Of a stretch of 64,000 bases of DNA, positions 17,090-25,041 are shown piece after piece (positions within the stretch are counted from its first letter, which is position 1; each line of letters begins with the position of its first letter). The notes below the pieces were generated by a model. The model was not told the DNA's origin, did not search any database, and saw only the letters and a program-made list of their open reading frames with translations. The stretch is from the NCBI GenBank assembly GCA_028285035.1, contig JANQQF010000133.1, forward strand, positions 1 through 64,000. The letters run 5' to 3'. Source of the stretch: Phycisphaerae bacterium (lineage in GTDB: Bacteria > Chloroflexota > Anaerolineae > 4572-78 > J111). Made by a program: the position numbers and the translations under genes.

Positions 17090-17719
17090 TTACTTTTTTC
17101 TGAAAACAATATAAGCTGCATCGGCATCTTGCCCCGTCATATACGGCTGCTTTGTGATCTTCTCAATGGTGATCGCCCCGGTTTCTTCCTGAGCTTGAGC
17201 CTGAAGGAGAAGATCGCTGTCAAAATAGTTGAAGCGGCAACTGAGGCAGATCACTCCGCCGGGCTTGGTGATACGGATCAGCTCTGTGAAAAAGTGCTCT
17301 TTAAAGATCGATTTGTAGACTCCGCAGCAGATGGCACCATCATAAAGTGCGGACTCGATGCTCAATGGCTGGTAAAAGTCGGCTTCGGTCAATTGTTGAT
17401 AGTGGCTCGTGGCTTGAGCCTTGGCCAACATATCCGGCGAAAAGTCAGCGCCGTGGATACGAGTGTAGCCTCGCTCGGCCAGAAGTTGCCCACACAGGCC
17501 CGTACCACAGCCTGCGTCAAGAATTAGCCCATCTCGATTGCTGAGGGTCTCATCCAGCAGGGTGACGCAGGTCTGTGGCGCGACATAGCCAAAGCCAGCC
17601 AAATCCTCATTGTAGGACTCGGACCAATCTTTATAAATCTGTTTTGTTTCCTCAGCGTCATTGGTTTTTAGTAATCGACCAATGATTGCATTCATCTGTT
17701 CTGAGTTGTCTGATGACAT
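17090..17719 (-). CDS. Class I SAM-dependent methyltransferase
   Basis: 209 residues. Motif I is ILDAGCGTGLCGQLLAERGY and motif II HGADFSPDMLAKAQ; AICCGVYKSIF and ITKPGGVICLSCR match motifs III and IV. The N-terminal helix (IGRLLKTNDAEETKQIYKDW) resembles Williams-Beuren-type and related small-molecule methyltransferases. The substrate is unknown. Its place in the betaine cluster might suggest N- or S-methyl chemistry, but nothing in the sequence proves it. It lies between the DMT transporter and the Rieske oxygenase, all leftward. Confidence 0.78.
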   Translation of the reverse strand: MSSDNSEQMNAIIGRLLKTNDAEETKQIYKDWSESYNEDLAGFGYVAPQTCVTLLDETLSNRDGLILDAGCGTGLCGQLLAERGYTRIHGADFSPDMLAKAQATSHYQQLTEADFYQPLSIESALYDGAICCGVYKSIFKEHFFTELIRITKPGGVICLSCRFNYFDSDLLLQAQAQEETGAITIEKITKQPYMTGQDADAAYIVFRKK

Positions 17720-17754
17720 AGGCGTGATCCTTATCAGTCAAGAATTGTCGTATT

Positions 17755-17852
17755 CAGCCCCCTCCCTAACCCTCCCCGAATTTTGAGCGAGGGGACTAGA
17801 ACTACTCCCTTCTCCCAAGCTTGGGAAAGGGGGTAGGGGTGAGGGCTGGGTA
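17755..17852. repeat. About 100-bp imperfect inverted repeat, MITE-like
   Basis: The pyrimidine-rich left flank (CCCCCTCCCTAACCCTCCCC) and purine-rich right flank (GGGGTAGGGGTGAGGGC) are imperfect complements around a perfect 14-bp centre TCCCAAGCTTGGGA (17813-17826). No coding potential is visible. It fills most of the gap between the methyltransferase and the transporter. Similar C/G-rich foldbacks are common dispersed elements in environmental genomes. Confidence 0.6.
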
Positions 17853-17899
17853 GTAAAAAATTGTGACTATAAAATGTGGCTAGAGCTATACCATCCTAT

Positions 17900-18829
17900 T
17901 CATCTGCGACCCAAAACCATCATTCCCGCCCCGATGATCAGGGCCATACCAAGAATGGTCGCGCCGTTTGCTGGTGTGGCAAAGAACAAGTAATCCCACA
18001 TCACCACAAAAACCAAATAGCAGTATTCGAAGGTCGCCACAATCGGCGGTGGTGCGGCTTGATAGGCCCCAGCGATCCCCAAGCCGATGGTGGCCGTTAG
18101 GATAGCCAATAGCCCTAGCACGAGCCATTCAGAAACGCCAACAGATGCCCAGCCACCCAATAAATAGGGATAAGCATCGGTCAGCCCTTCCCCCGGCTGC
18201 CAAGCTAGCAGGATGCCTGTCACAATTAAACCAGCGGCCAGCATAACTATATTCAGCGAGAGGGCCATCGTGGCTAACGAAACAGCCTGACATTTCGTCC
18301 GGGTTATAATATGCGCCAGCGCATAGAAAAAGGCCCCGACCACCGGCAATATTGCCCAAAACGAAAAGGCATCTGTGCCCGGCTGCAGGAGGATGATGAC
18401 CCCGGCAAAGCCGATCAAAACAGCCACCCAGCCACGCAGGCCAACGGGTTCACTGATAACATAAGCAGACAGTAACGTAACAAAGATCGGCGCGACATAA
18501 GTCCCAGCCCCAAGGGTGGACAGACTGACAAATGGAATGGCCGCGTAGAAGGCCAAAAACAGCAAGGTTATGAAGATCGACCGTAACAGTGTCCATCTTC
18601 GTAGGGCATGAATCAGAACGCCACCCCGTATCCCTTGCCCTAAAGCCAGTGCAAAAAGCAGGGGTACTGCCAGCACACCCCTTAATGCGAAAATCTGCCA
18701 AAGCGTAAGCTCACCACTAAAGAGCTTGAAGACGACATCCTGAACCGAGGTCACAAACATAGCGCCGACGATCAGCGTAATACCGTGTACGACGTGTTGA
18801 GGCCGAGGCTGTACATTAACCATACTCAA
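17900..18829 (-). CDS. EamA-type DMT-superfamily transporter
   Basis: 309 residues with about ten membrane segments formed by two EamA repeats. The first repeat includes ILIGFAGVIILLQPG, the second ATIGLGIAGAYQAAPPPIVATFEY, and it ends GMALIIGAGMMVLGRR. DMT-family proteins mostly export or exchange amino acids, nucleobases or drugs. The cargo is unknown, but a place within the amine cluster suggests an N-methyl compound or product. TTG at 18829 is seven bases from GGGAG; the ATG at 18823 is the alternative start. Confidence 0.82.
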   Translation of the reverse strand: MSMVNVQPRPQHVVHGITLIVGAMFVTSVQDVVFKLFSGELTLWQIFALRGVLAVPLLFALALGQGIRGGVLIHALRRWTLLRSIFITLLFLAFYAAIPFVSLSTLGAGTYVAPIFVTLLSAYVISEPVGLRGWVAVLIGFAGVIILLQPGTDAFSFWAILPVVGAFFYALAHIITRTKCQAVSLATMALSLNIVMLAAGLIVTGILLAWQPGEGLTDAYPYLLGGWASVGVSEWLVLGLLAILTATIGLGIAGAYQAAPPPIVATFEYCYLVFVVMWDYLFFATPANGATILGMALIIGAGMMVLGRR

Positions 18830-18853
18830 ATTCGGTCTCCCTGTTGCTAAAAC

Positions 18854-20905
18854 TTACATCACCCGGCACAAGCGAAACGCATCAAGAATTGCGGCGTGAA
18901 TGCTGCGGCTCGTCACCGCATCGCCGATGCGATGCAATTCAAAGCCGTCTGCCCAACTGCCTCGTTTTGGCTGGGCCTCACCAGCCAGTAAGGTGTTGAT
19001 ATCGGTCACCCCATCATTGATCGATTGGGCACGTAGCGCGAAGAAGAGTTCATCTCTTGGGACCGTTCCCTTTTCGACCACAACTTGAGAGGCGACAAAG
19101 CTATGCTCAGCATCAGTCAGCTCGTTAATAAATGTGGCTGTCAGCCGCTCCCCACTTTGCTCCACCTGATCGATGTGCAAATCGATGTGGTGGGTGATGG
19201 TGTGTTGATGAAAATGTTTGCGGTGCATCACCCGTTCGCCGTAGCCCATCTCCTCGGCTAACATCCCATCCAGTGACACATAGGTGATTTTATGCCCCTG
19301 TTTTGCCAGATGAGTGGCGCAACTGGGTCCGGCTTGGCGGCCTGTGCCATCGTAAATCAAAATATCGGTGGGCTGATGTCCCGCCGTGCCCCCGAGTATA
19401 TCCCAGACCGAGTGGCATAGCTCTGCGCCAGGAAAACCAGCTACGTCTGGCGTGCCACCCGTTGCCAGGATCACGACATCAGGCTGCTCGGCCAGAATGT
19501 CGATTTCGGTGACAAAGTGATTGAGCCGAATATCCACTTGTAGGTGGGCGAGCTCTGCCTCCCGCCACTCGACGATACCACTGAGAGCTTGCCGGGTCTT
19601 TGCCTCTGCCGCTACATTGATTTGCCCACCCAATCGGTCGGCCCCTTCGAAGAGAATGATGTTGTGCCCTCGTTCAGCGCAAACTCGGGCCGCCTCCAGC
19701 CCCCCCGGTCCACCACCAACGATCACGACCTTGCGACCTACCTGCTTGGCAGGCTCAATTTCGTGGGGAAGATCGCTTTCGCGTGAGGTTGAGGGATTGT
19801 GAATACATTTCGAGGGTCGGTTTGATTGACAGAAGGTGGCACCCACACAAGGTCGAATGCGGTCCTCCTGCCCTTCCATAATTTTGTTGGCCAGATGCGG
19901 ATCGGCGATGTGAGCACGGGTCATCGCCACCATATCCACGATGCCATCTTTAACCGCTTGTCGAGCCGTGCCGATGTGGATGATGCGGGTGGCGTGGAAG
20001 ACAGGTAGCTTTAGCTCGGCTCGGAATTGGCCCACATCCTCCAGGAAGGGGGCGTGGGGCTGCTCCATCCCCGGCATACACTCCTCGGTTAGCTTGCGTT
20101 CCGTGTCCATTCGTCCTGCAATCAGGTTGAAGAAGTCGACGGTGCCATCCTGTTCCAGAAGCTTGGCCGCTTGGAGGGCCTCGTCAAAGTTGAGCCAGCC
20201 CGACGACAATTCATCGATGGTATACCGGATGCCCAGCAGAAAGTCATCACCTACCCGGCGTCGCATCTCCTCATAAACCATCCGGGCAAATCGAGCCCGA
20301 TTTTCAATCGACCCGCCATATTGATCGGTGCGATGATTGGTGGCGGGCGACAAAAATTGGCCAATGATATGGGGATTGGACAAGGTCTCCAGGCCATCCA
20401 GCCCCCCTTCCTTACATCGCCAAGCGGCATCGCCAAACTCACGGATCACCCGCTGGATATCATGCTCATCCATTGCTTTTGGAATGTTGCGATGTACCGT
20501 TTCCCGCACCCGTGAAGGGGCGATTGCTGGCAACCAATGACCGAGATGCGCATCCGCCCGTCGGCCCAAATGGGTGATCTGGACCATCAACGCAGCCCCA
20601 TGGCCGTGGACCTCCTCAGCAAATTTTTGAAAATGCGGAATCACCCAGTCATGACTGACATCCAACTGGCCAAAGACATTAGGCGAGTCGGGTGACACGT
20701 TGGAGGAGCCGCCAAACATCGTCAAGGCGATGCCCCCCTTCGCCTTCTCCGTGTGATACCGCTGCAATGACCTACTCGCCAACCCCGCATCCCCGTGCCC
20801 ATCCGCGTGGCTTGTGCTCATAATGCGGTTGCGCAAAGTGAGGTGCTTGATGGTGAGTGGTTGGAGAAGAGGGTCTGAATTTGTTTTTTGATTTGTATTA
20901 TTCAT
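18854..20905 (-). CDS. DgcA/TMADH-like demethylase (OYE plus FAD/NAD domains)
   Basis: 683 residues. An FMN-binding old-yellow-enzyme barrel (1 to about 350) is followed by an Fe-S segment and an FAD/NAD(P) domain with GGGPGG at 397-402. Length and wording match DgcA of dimethylglycine breakdown and the N-methylproline demethylases of stachydrine catabolism, relatives of trimethylamine dehydrogenase. The substrate may be dimethylglycine, N-methylproline or N-methyl-hydroxyproline. Cluster ligands are C353, C359 and C367; the second Cys of the TMADH motif is Ala (CVGATFC) and the loop before the last Cys is short. ATG at 20905 has GAGAGG upstream and is preferred to GTG at 20911. The DgcB-type Fe-S partner is absent. 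The gene points away from xisH. Confidence 0.82.
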   Translation of the reverse strand: MNNTNQKTNSDPLLQPLTIKHLTLRNRIMSTSHADGHGDAGLASRSLQRYHTEKAKGGIALTMFGGSSNVSPDSPNVFGQLDVSHDWVIPHFQKFAEEVHGHGAALMVQITHLGRRADAHLGHWLPAIAPSRVRETVHRNIPKAMDEHDIQRVIREFGDAAWRCKEGGLDGLETLSNPHIIGQFLSPATNHRTDQYGGSIENRARFARMVYEEMRRRVGDDFLLGIRYTIDELSSGWLNFDEALQAAKLLEQDGTVDFFNLIAGRMDTERKLTEECMPGMEQPHAPFLEDVGQFRAELKLPVFHATRIIHIGTARQAVKDGIVDMVAMTRAHIADPHLANKIMEGQEDRIRPCVGATFCQSNRPSKCIHNPSTSRESDLPHEIEPAKQVGRKVVIVGGGPGGLEAARVCAERGHNIILFEGADRLGGQINVAAEAKTRQALSGIVEWREAELAHLQVDIRLNHFVTEIDILAEQPDVVILATGGTPDVAGFPGAELCHSVWDILGGTAGHQPTDILIYDGTGRQAGPSCATHLAKQGHKITYVSLDGMLAEEMGYGERVMHRKHFHQHTITHHIDLHIDQVEQSGERLTATFINELTDAEHSFVASQVVVEKGTVPRDELFFALRAQSINDGVTDINTLLAGEAQPKRGSWADGFELHRIGDAVTSRSIHAAILDAFRLCRVM

Positions 20906-20966
20906 GTTCACCTCTCATTACTCTGAACATTTGAAAATCCACTGCAATAGATTAAAATATAATCAT

Positions 20967-21363
20967 ATGAGTGCGAAAGATATTGTTCATGATGCTGTAA
21001 AACAAGCCCTAATTAAAGATGGTTGGACAATCACCCACGACCCATTATTCATTCGGATTAAAGGTGTTCAGATGTATATCGATCTCGGTGCCGAGCGAAA
21101 TGGTGAGAAAATCGCTATCGAGATTAAAAGTTTCCAAGGTGAGTCGGCTATTAACGAGTTTCATAGTGCACTTGGGCAATCTCTCAATTATAGACAAGCC
21201 CTAAGCGATCAAGACCCAGTACGAGAAGTATATTTAGCGATCCCCTAGACGCTTATGATCTTTTTTTACTCTACCCTTTGTCCAAGAATCAATTGAAATT
21301 CATCACCTCAAATTAATTGTATGTGATGTTCAAAAGGAGGCGATCATAAAATGGCAGATGTAG
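20967..21363 (+). pseudogene. xisH: XisH-family PD-(D/E)XK-like protein, frameshifted
   Basis: XisH was named for control of fdxN-element excision in heterocyst-forming cyanobacteria and is now known widely beside xisI. From the ATG at 20967 the frame reads SAKDIVHDAVKQALIKDGWT and continues to YLAIP, stopping at 21248 after 93 residues; family members have about 138. The missing tail is present downstream in shifted frames: LDAYDLFF after one lost C in the CCCC run (21242-21245), then TLPFVQESIEIHHLKLIV and IIKWQ after one lost T in the T-run (21261-21267), ending at TAG 21361-21363. The nuclease-like core D...EIK (IDLGAERNGEKIAIEIKSF) is intact. Homopolymer losses suggest read error or recent decay. 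The repaired frame overlaps the xisI start by 13 bases. Confidence 0.85.
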
Positions 21364-21683
21364 AAAAGTTCCGCGAAATCATCATAAGTCTACTCAAACA
21401 ATATGGAAATATTCCCTCCAATGATGGTGTCGATACTCAAATTATTCTCGATATTGAGGGCGATCATTATCAATTGGTCCACGTTGGCTGGCTTAATAAT
21501 CGTCGCATTTATGGTTGTGTCCTCCATTTAGATATCATTGATGACAAGGTTTGGGTCCAACACAATGGAACCGAAATTGAAATTGGTACAGAGTTGGCCG
21601 TAGCAGGTATTCCGAAAAAGAATATCGTCATTGGGTTTCACGCCCCCTACAAACGAAAGCTCACCGATTACGCTGTAGCTTAG
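21351..21683 (+). CDS. xisI: XisI-family protein
   Basis: 110 residues closely matching the XisI family, including VDVGWxxxRRxxGCxxHxDI-like text (LVHVGWLNNRRIYGCVLHLD), KVWVQHNGTEIEIGTEL and the end GFHAPYKRKLTDYAVA. XisI is the constant partner of XisH; both were linked to excision of the fdxN element in Anabaena, but their biochemical role elsewhere is unknown. AGGAGG at 21335-21340 is a perfect ribosome site ten bases before the ATG. The pair lies on the + strand inside a leftward catabolic cluster, which suggests horizontal insertion. Confidence 0.9.
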   Translation: MADVEKFREIIISLLKQYGNIPSNDGVDTQIILDIEGDHYQLVHVGWLNNRRIYGCVLHLDIIDDKVWVQHNGTEIEIGTELAVAGIPKKNIVIGFHAPYKRKLTDYAVA

Positions 21684-21716
21684 TGTTTATCCAACCGCAC
21701 CTCGTAAATCGTAAAT

Positions 21717-23060
21717 CTAGCCTAACAACATGTCCTCCCACGGATAGTGGCTCAACCGCTCGTAGCCCGTTTCTGTAATCAAAATCTGGTCCTCCAACTT
21801 CACGCCCGGACCGCCCGATTGCCGACCGACGTAGCTTTCTACACAAATCATCATCCCCGGCTCTAGGTGGCCGTCGTAGCCGTAGGCGTCCCAAGCGGAG
21901 GGGAAGTAGATGCCGGGGGCTTCGTCGCAGAGGCCGACACCGTGATAGAGCAGGGAGTAGTGGCGGAATTCGTTGGAATCGTACTGGAAGGATTTGTGGG
22001 TGAGGTCGTGGTAGCTGAGACCGGGTTTGAGCCATTCGGTGTTACGGATGATCTGCTCGTGGGCCATCTTGTAGATTTCTTTTTGCTCGGCGGTTGGGGC
22101 TTTATCACCACACAACCAGGTGCGGGAGATGTCCACACAAGCCCCGTAGACCCCGACCAAATCGGTGTCGAACGCCATCAGGTCGCCATTTTCGATTTTA
22201 CGACTAGAGCACTCCTGCATCCACGGGTTGGTGCGCGGTCCCGAAGCCAGAATGCGTGTTTCCAGCCACTCGCCGCCCCGGGTAATATTCGCCGCGTGGA
22301 GATGGCTCCACAGTTCTTGCTCCATAATGCCGGGGACAAAATGCTTCCGCATCACATCCATCGAGCGTTCACACGACTCCATTGCGCACCGCATCAGAAT
22401 GACTTCTTCGGCACACTTGACCTCGCGGGCTGGCTCCATCACCATTTCGCCGTTATGAATTTCCAGACCGTGTTCCTCCAAAGCCACGATCCCCTCGCGG
22501 TTACAGCGATCCAAGGCCAAACGCATATTGCCCCTGCCATATTGCCTGACCAAATCGGCAATTTCGGCGGCCCAGATTTTTGAGTGCTCTTCGATACGAT
22601 CGCCGGAGAGGAAGTAAAACCAGGGCTTGCAGGGGCGAATTTCATCGACTACGTTACTATGGGCGCTGAGAAAATCACAATGGTCGAACTCAAAGACGAT
22701 GACCGGCCCCTCGGTCGGGATGAAGGCGTAGCGGGCGGCATTGTGGGCGATCCATAGCTGCATGTTGGTGCTATCGGTGGCATAGCGCACATTGAGCGGA
22801 TCGTAGAGAACAATCCCCGCCAAATCCTGTTGACGCAACTGCTCACGCACTCGGCTCAGCCGATAGGTGCGAACGATGTCCATATCCGGCTTGCGTAAGC
22901 CCGCCGCTTCCCACTCCCGCTCAGCCACTTCACCCGGCCCAAACGCGTGCATCGTCAGGCTTTTAGCATATTCCATCGTCGCTTCGGATGGCGTTTGTAA
23001 AGCATTGATTTTGGCGTGATGTTTGCCTGTGATTTGTCCTGCGTCATGAAATGTTTGCAT
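21717..23060 (-). CDS. dddP: DddP-like M24-family protein (candidate DMSP lyase)
   Basis: 447 residues, M24 (creatinase/Xaa-Pro peptidase) fold. Automatic annotation would say Xaa-Pro peptidase, but the sequence follows DddP, the M24-derived lyase that splits dimethylsulfoniopropionate into DMS and acrylate. Shared text includes DPLNVRYATDSTNMQLW and GGEWLETRILASGPRTNPW. The metal and catalytic residues I recall for Ruegeria DddP (D295, D297, D307, Y366, H371, D377, E406, E421) align with D298, D300, D310, Y368, H373, D379, E408 and E423 here, and the substrate-site Trp with W103. AGGA precedes the ATG at 23060. Neighbours process betaines, structural analogues of DMSP. A related lyase or demethylase on another onium substrate is possible. 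Confidence 0.72.
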   Translation of the reverse strand: MQTFHDAGQITGKHHAKINALQTPSEATMEYAKSLTMHAFGPGEVAEREWEAAGLRKPDMDIVRTYRLSRVREQLRQQDLAGIVLYDPLNVRYATDSTNMQLWIAHNAARYAFIPTEGPVIVFEFDHCDFLSAHSNVVDEIRPCKPWFYFLSGDRIEEHSKIWAAEIADLVRQYGRGNMRLALDRCNREGIVALEEHGLEIHNGEMVMEPAREVKCAEEVILMRCAMESCERSMDVMRKHFVPGIMEQELWSHLHAANITRGGEWLETRILASGPRTNPWMQECSSRKIENGDLMAFDTDLVGVYGACVDISRTWLCGDKAPTAEQKEIYKMAHEQIIRNTEWLKPGLSYHDLTHKSFQYDSNEFRHYSLLYHGVGLCDEAPGIYFPSAWDAYGYDGHLEPGMMICVESYVGRQSGGPGVKLEDQILITETGYERLSHYPWEDMLLG

Positions 23061-23114
23061 TTGATTATCCTGTAAATTATTGGCTCATAGACTGATTATG
23101 ATTAAGGTTTTGCC

Positions 23115-23765
23115 CTACTCCAAAACCGCCACCGCCCTGATCGGTGAACCCGTGCCACCGCGTATCTTCAAGGGAAAGCCGATGTAACGAAAACGGCCTT
23201 TCCCAACGAGTTGATGTAAATTGACCAAATTTTCGCAGTGGGTGTAGCCCATCTCCCCACAAATCAGATGGACCTCTTTGTTTGACACGCCCACCACTCC
23301 CGGTGAGCGGGTTTCTACGCCAAATGCGGCGACTTGTTGTTCGCCAAACCACCGGGCTACAGCGGCTGAGATGCCAGGGCCATTCACCCAATCCTCGGTA
23401 CCAAAGAAGCGGCGATAGTGGTCGGTGTAGAGAAGAACGGTGTCACCAGGCTTGACAGTGAGGCTCTGGGTGGCTAATTGGGCCTCCACGTCTGCGATTT
23501 CGATCAGCTCTCGTAAGCCTTTATCAGAAAAATCAAGGCAAATGGCTTCGGTGTAAAACATCTCCAAGGGCATTGTTTCAATCGACTTACCAAAGTAAAC
23601 GCGGGCAAAGTGGTTGAAGGCATCGACATGCGTGCCCGCGTGTTCGCTCATTGTGAGTTGGTTGACCGCAGGCGAGACCGTAGTCGGATTTTTAATCCCC
23701 TCCCGTTCTTCGTGAGTCACAGCGGGGGTGACATCGACCTGCGGGTGGCCGTCAAATACGGGCAT
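23115..23765 (-). CDS. Cyclase-family (kynurenine formamidase-like) hydrolase; N terminus frameshifted
   Basis: 216 residues as the open frame stands. It has the metal-site motif SEHAGTHVDAFNHF (HxGTHxDxPxH type) and a C-terminal GRFRYIGFPLKIRGGTGSPIR segment. The family includes kynurenine formamidases and other amide or lactone hydrolases. The first residues expected of the family are encoded one frame away: ATG at 23803, with CGGAG upstream, reads MKLIDLSQKYSRE and joins MPVFDGHPQ if one A is restored in the AA run at 23765-23766. The natural gene is thus probably 23115-23803 (229 residues) and broken by one base, or misread. Substrate unknown; it lies between the DddP-like and HpbD-like genes. 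Confidence 0.75.
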   Translation of the reverse strand: MPVFDGHPQVDVTPAVTHEEREGIKNPTTVSPAVNQLTMSEHAGTHVDAFNHFARVYFGKSIETMPLEMFYTEAICLDFSDKGLRELIEIADVEAQLATQSLTVKPGDTVLLYTDHYRRFFGTEDWVNGPGISAAVARWFGEQQVAAFGVETRSPGVVGVSNKEVHLICGEMGYTHCENLVNLHQLVGKGRFRYIGFPLKIRGGTGSPIRAVAVLE

Positions 23766-23848
23766 TCCCGTGAATATTTCTGGCTAAGATCGATAAGCTT
23801 CATAATGTTTCTCCGTGATTTTGCGTAGATTTCATCCTGTCCGCTGAA

Positions 23849-24961
23849 CTATCCAAATGATTGAATAGGCGATCCCCATGGCTCGGTTTGTGGCGTAATG
23901 CCTAACCCCACACCCTTTGGCACGGCGAGCCACCCATCGACAATCTCCGGCCCGTTTGTTGGATCATAATGCCCCTCAATGTAGGGCTGAGCGACCCAGA
24001 CGCCTTCAAGGAGGTGAGGCTCGACAGTCGCTCCCAAATGAATGCAGGCGGCGGCGATGATGTCACCACCCCACGAGTCATCACAGGTGTGGGGCAGCCG
24101 ACGGGCTCGACAAATATCTCGAATGGTGCGCATTGCGCTTAACCCGCCCACACGGGTCGTTTTCAGGCCAAAGCCATCGGCGATCTGATCACCCAGTGAC
24201 TGCAAAATCGTGTCGAGATCTTCGGCCAACTCATCCAGATAAACCGGATGTTGCATTCGGCCTCGCAATCCGATCATCTCAGCGTAAGTGGCGCACGGCT
24301 GCTCAATCACCAAGGGAACGTCCCGGCAGGCTTGCGATACCAAAATCACATCGCGTATCGTCCAGCCTCGATTGGCATCGGCCACGAGACGGGTGCCGGG
24401 GTGTAAAATCTCGGCCACTTGGCGAAGGCTAGCGATATCTTCCTCGATGTGGCGACCGCCAACTTTGAGTTGGAGGCGAGGAAAGCCCTCTGCCTGCTTT
24501 TCCTGTGCAATGCGAACGGCTTCTTCTGGCGGACAAATCGAAATGGCATAGTAAGATGGCACCCGCTCACGAACCGCGCCGCCCAATAAATCGCAAACTC
24601 GTACACCCCAGGCCTTAGCGGTGATGTCCCATAGGGCAATATCAATGGCCGCTTTGGCATAGCTGTGTCCAGCCAGTGTTGCGTCCATTCGCTGGTTTAT
24701 GAGATTAATGTGGAGCGGGTTTTGCCCAATGAGGTGCGGTCCCAACTCAGCTAGAGCGGCTCGGGCACCCAAGGCGTGTTGCGGCTGGTAGGTTGACCCC
24801 AGTGGACAGGTTTCGCCGTACCCCACAATCCCCCGGTCGGTGACGATTTCAACGATCGTCGTATCAAGCGAGTTTATCACCACGTTGGACATTGTGTAGC
24901 TCTGACCTCGAACCGGGAGATCGTGCTGATAAATATGGATCGTAGTTATCTTTAAATCCAC
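23849..24961 (-). CDS. hpbD: Betaine 2-epimerase of the enolase superfamily (HpbD-like)
   Basis: 370 residues of the mandelate-racemase/muconate-lactonising group. The acid/base lysines are K166 (LQLKVGG) and K267 (GFGLKTTRVGG), with metal ligands D195, E220 and D243. The text closely follows 4-hydroxyproline betaine 2-epimerase (HpbD) of Pelagibaca as I recall it: GETCPxGxTYxPxHALGARAALAE, GHxYAKAAIDIA, CDDxWGGDIIAAACxHxGATV and EGVWVAQPYI. HpbD interconverts the C2 stereochemistry of hydroxyproline betaine and proline betaine at the start of their breakdown. This is the most specific clue to the cluster's substrate. The start is GTG at 24961 with only a weak GAG ribosome site seven bases upstream. 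Confidence 0.82.
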   Translation of the reverse strand: MDLKITTIHIYQHDLPVRGQSYTMSNVVINSLDTTIVEIVTDRGIVGYGETCPLGSTYQPQHALGARAALAELGPHLIGQNPLHINLINQRMDATLAGHSYAKAAIDIALWDITAKAWGVRVCDLLGGAVRERVPSYYAISICPPEEAVRIAQEKQAEGFPRLQLKVGGRHIEEDIASLRQVAEILHPGTRLVADANRGWTIRDVILVSQACRDVPLVIEQPCATYAEMIGLRGRMQHPVYLDELAEDLDTILQSLGDQIADGFGLKTTRVGGLSAMRTIRDICRARRLPHTCDDSWGGDIIAAACIHLGATVEPHLLEGVWVAQPYIEGHYDPTNGPEIVDGWLAVPKGVGLGITPQTEPWGSPIQSFG

Positions 24962-25041
24962 AGTTAAGCTCGTGATCTATCGGTGATTTTGCTAAAAGTG
25001 TATGTCATCGTGTTCCTCATTGAACAGTTTGTGAATGACGC

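Noticed and set aside
21717..23060. Simple Xaa-Pro aminopeptidase call
   Set aside because: The extra Asp (D298), D379 and the Trp/Tyr pocket residues follow DddP rather than prolidases.
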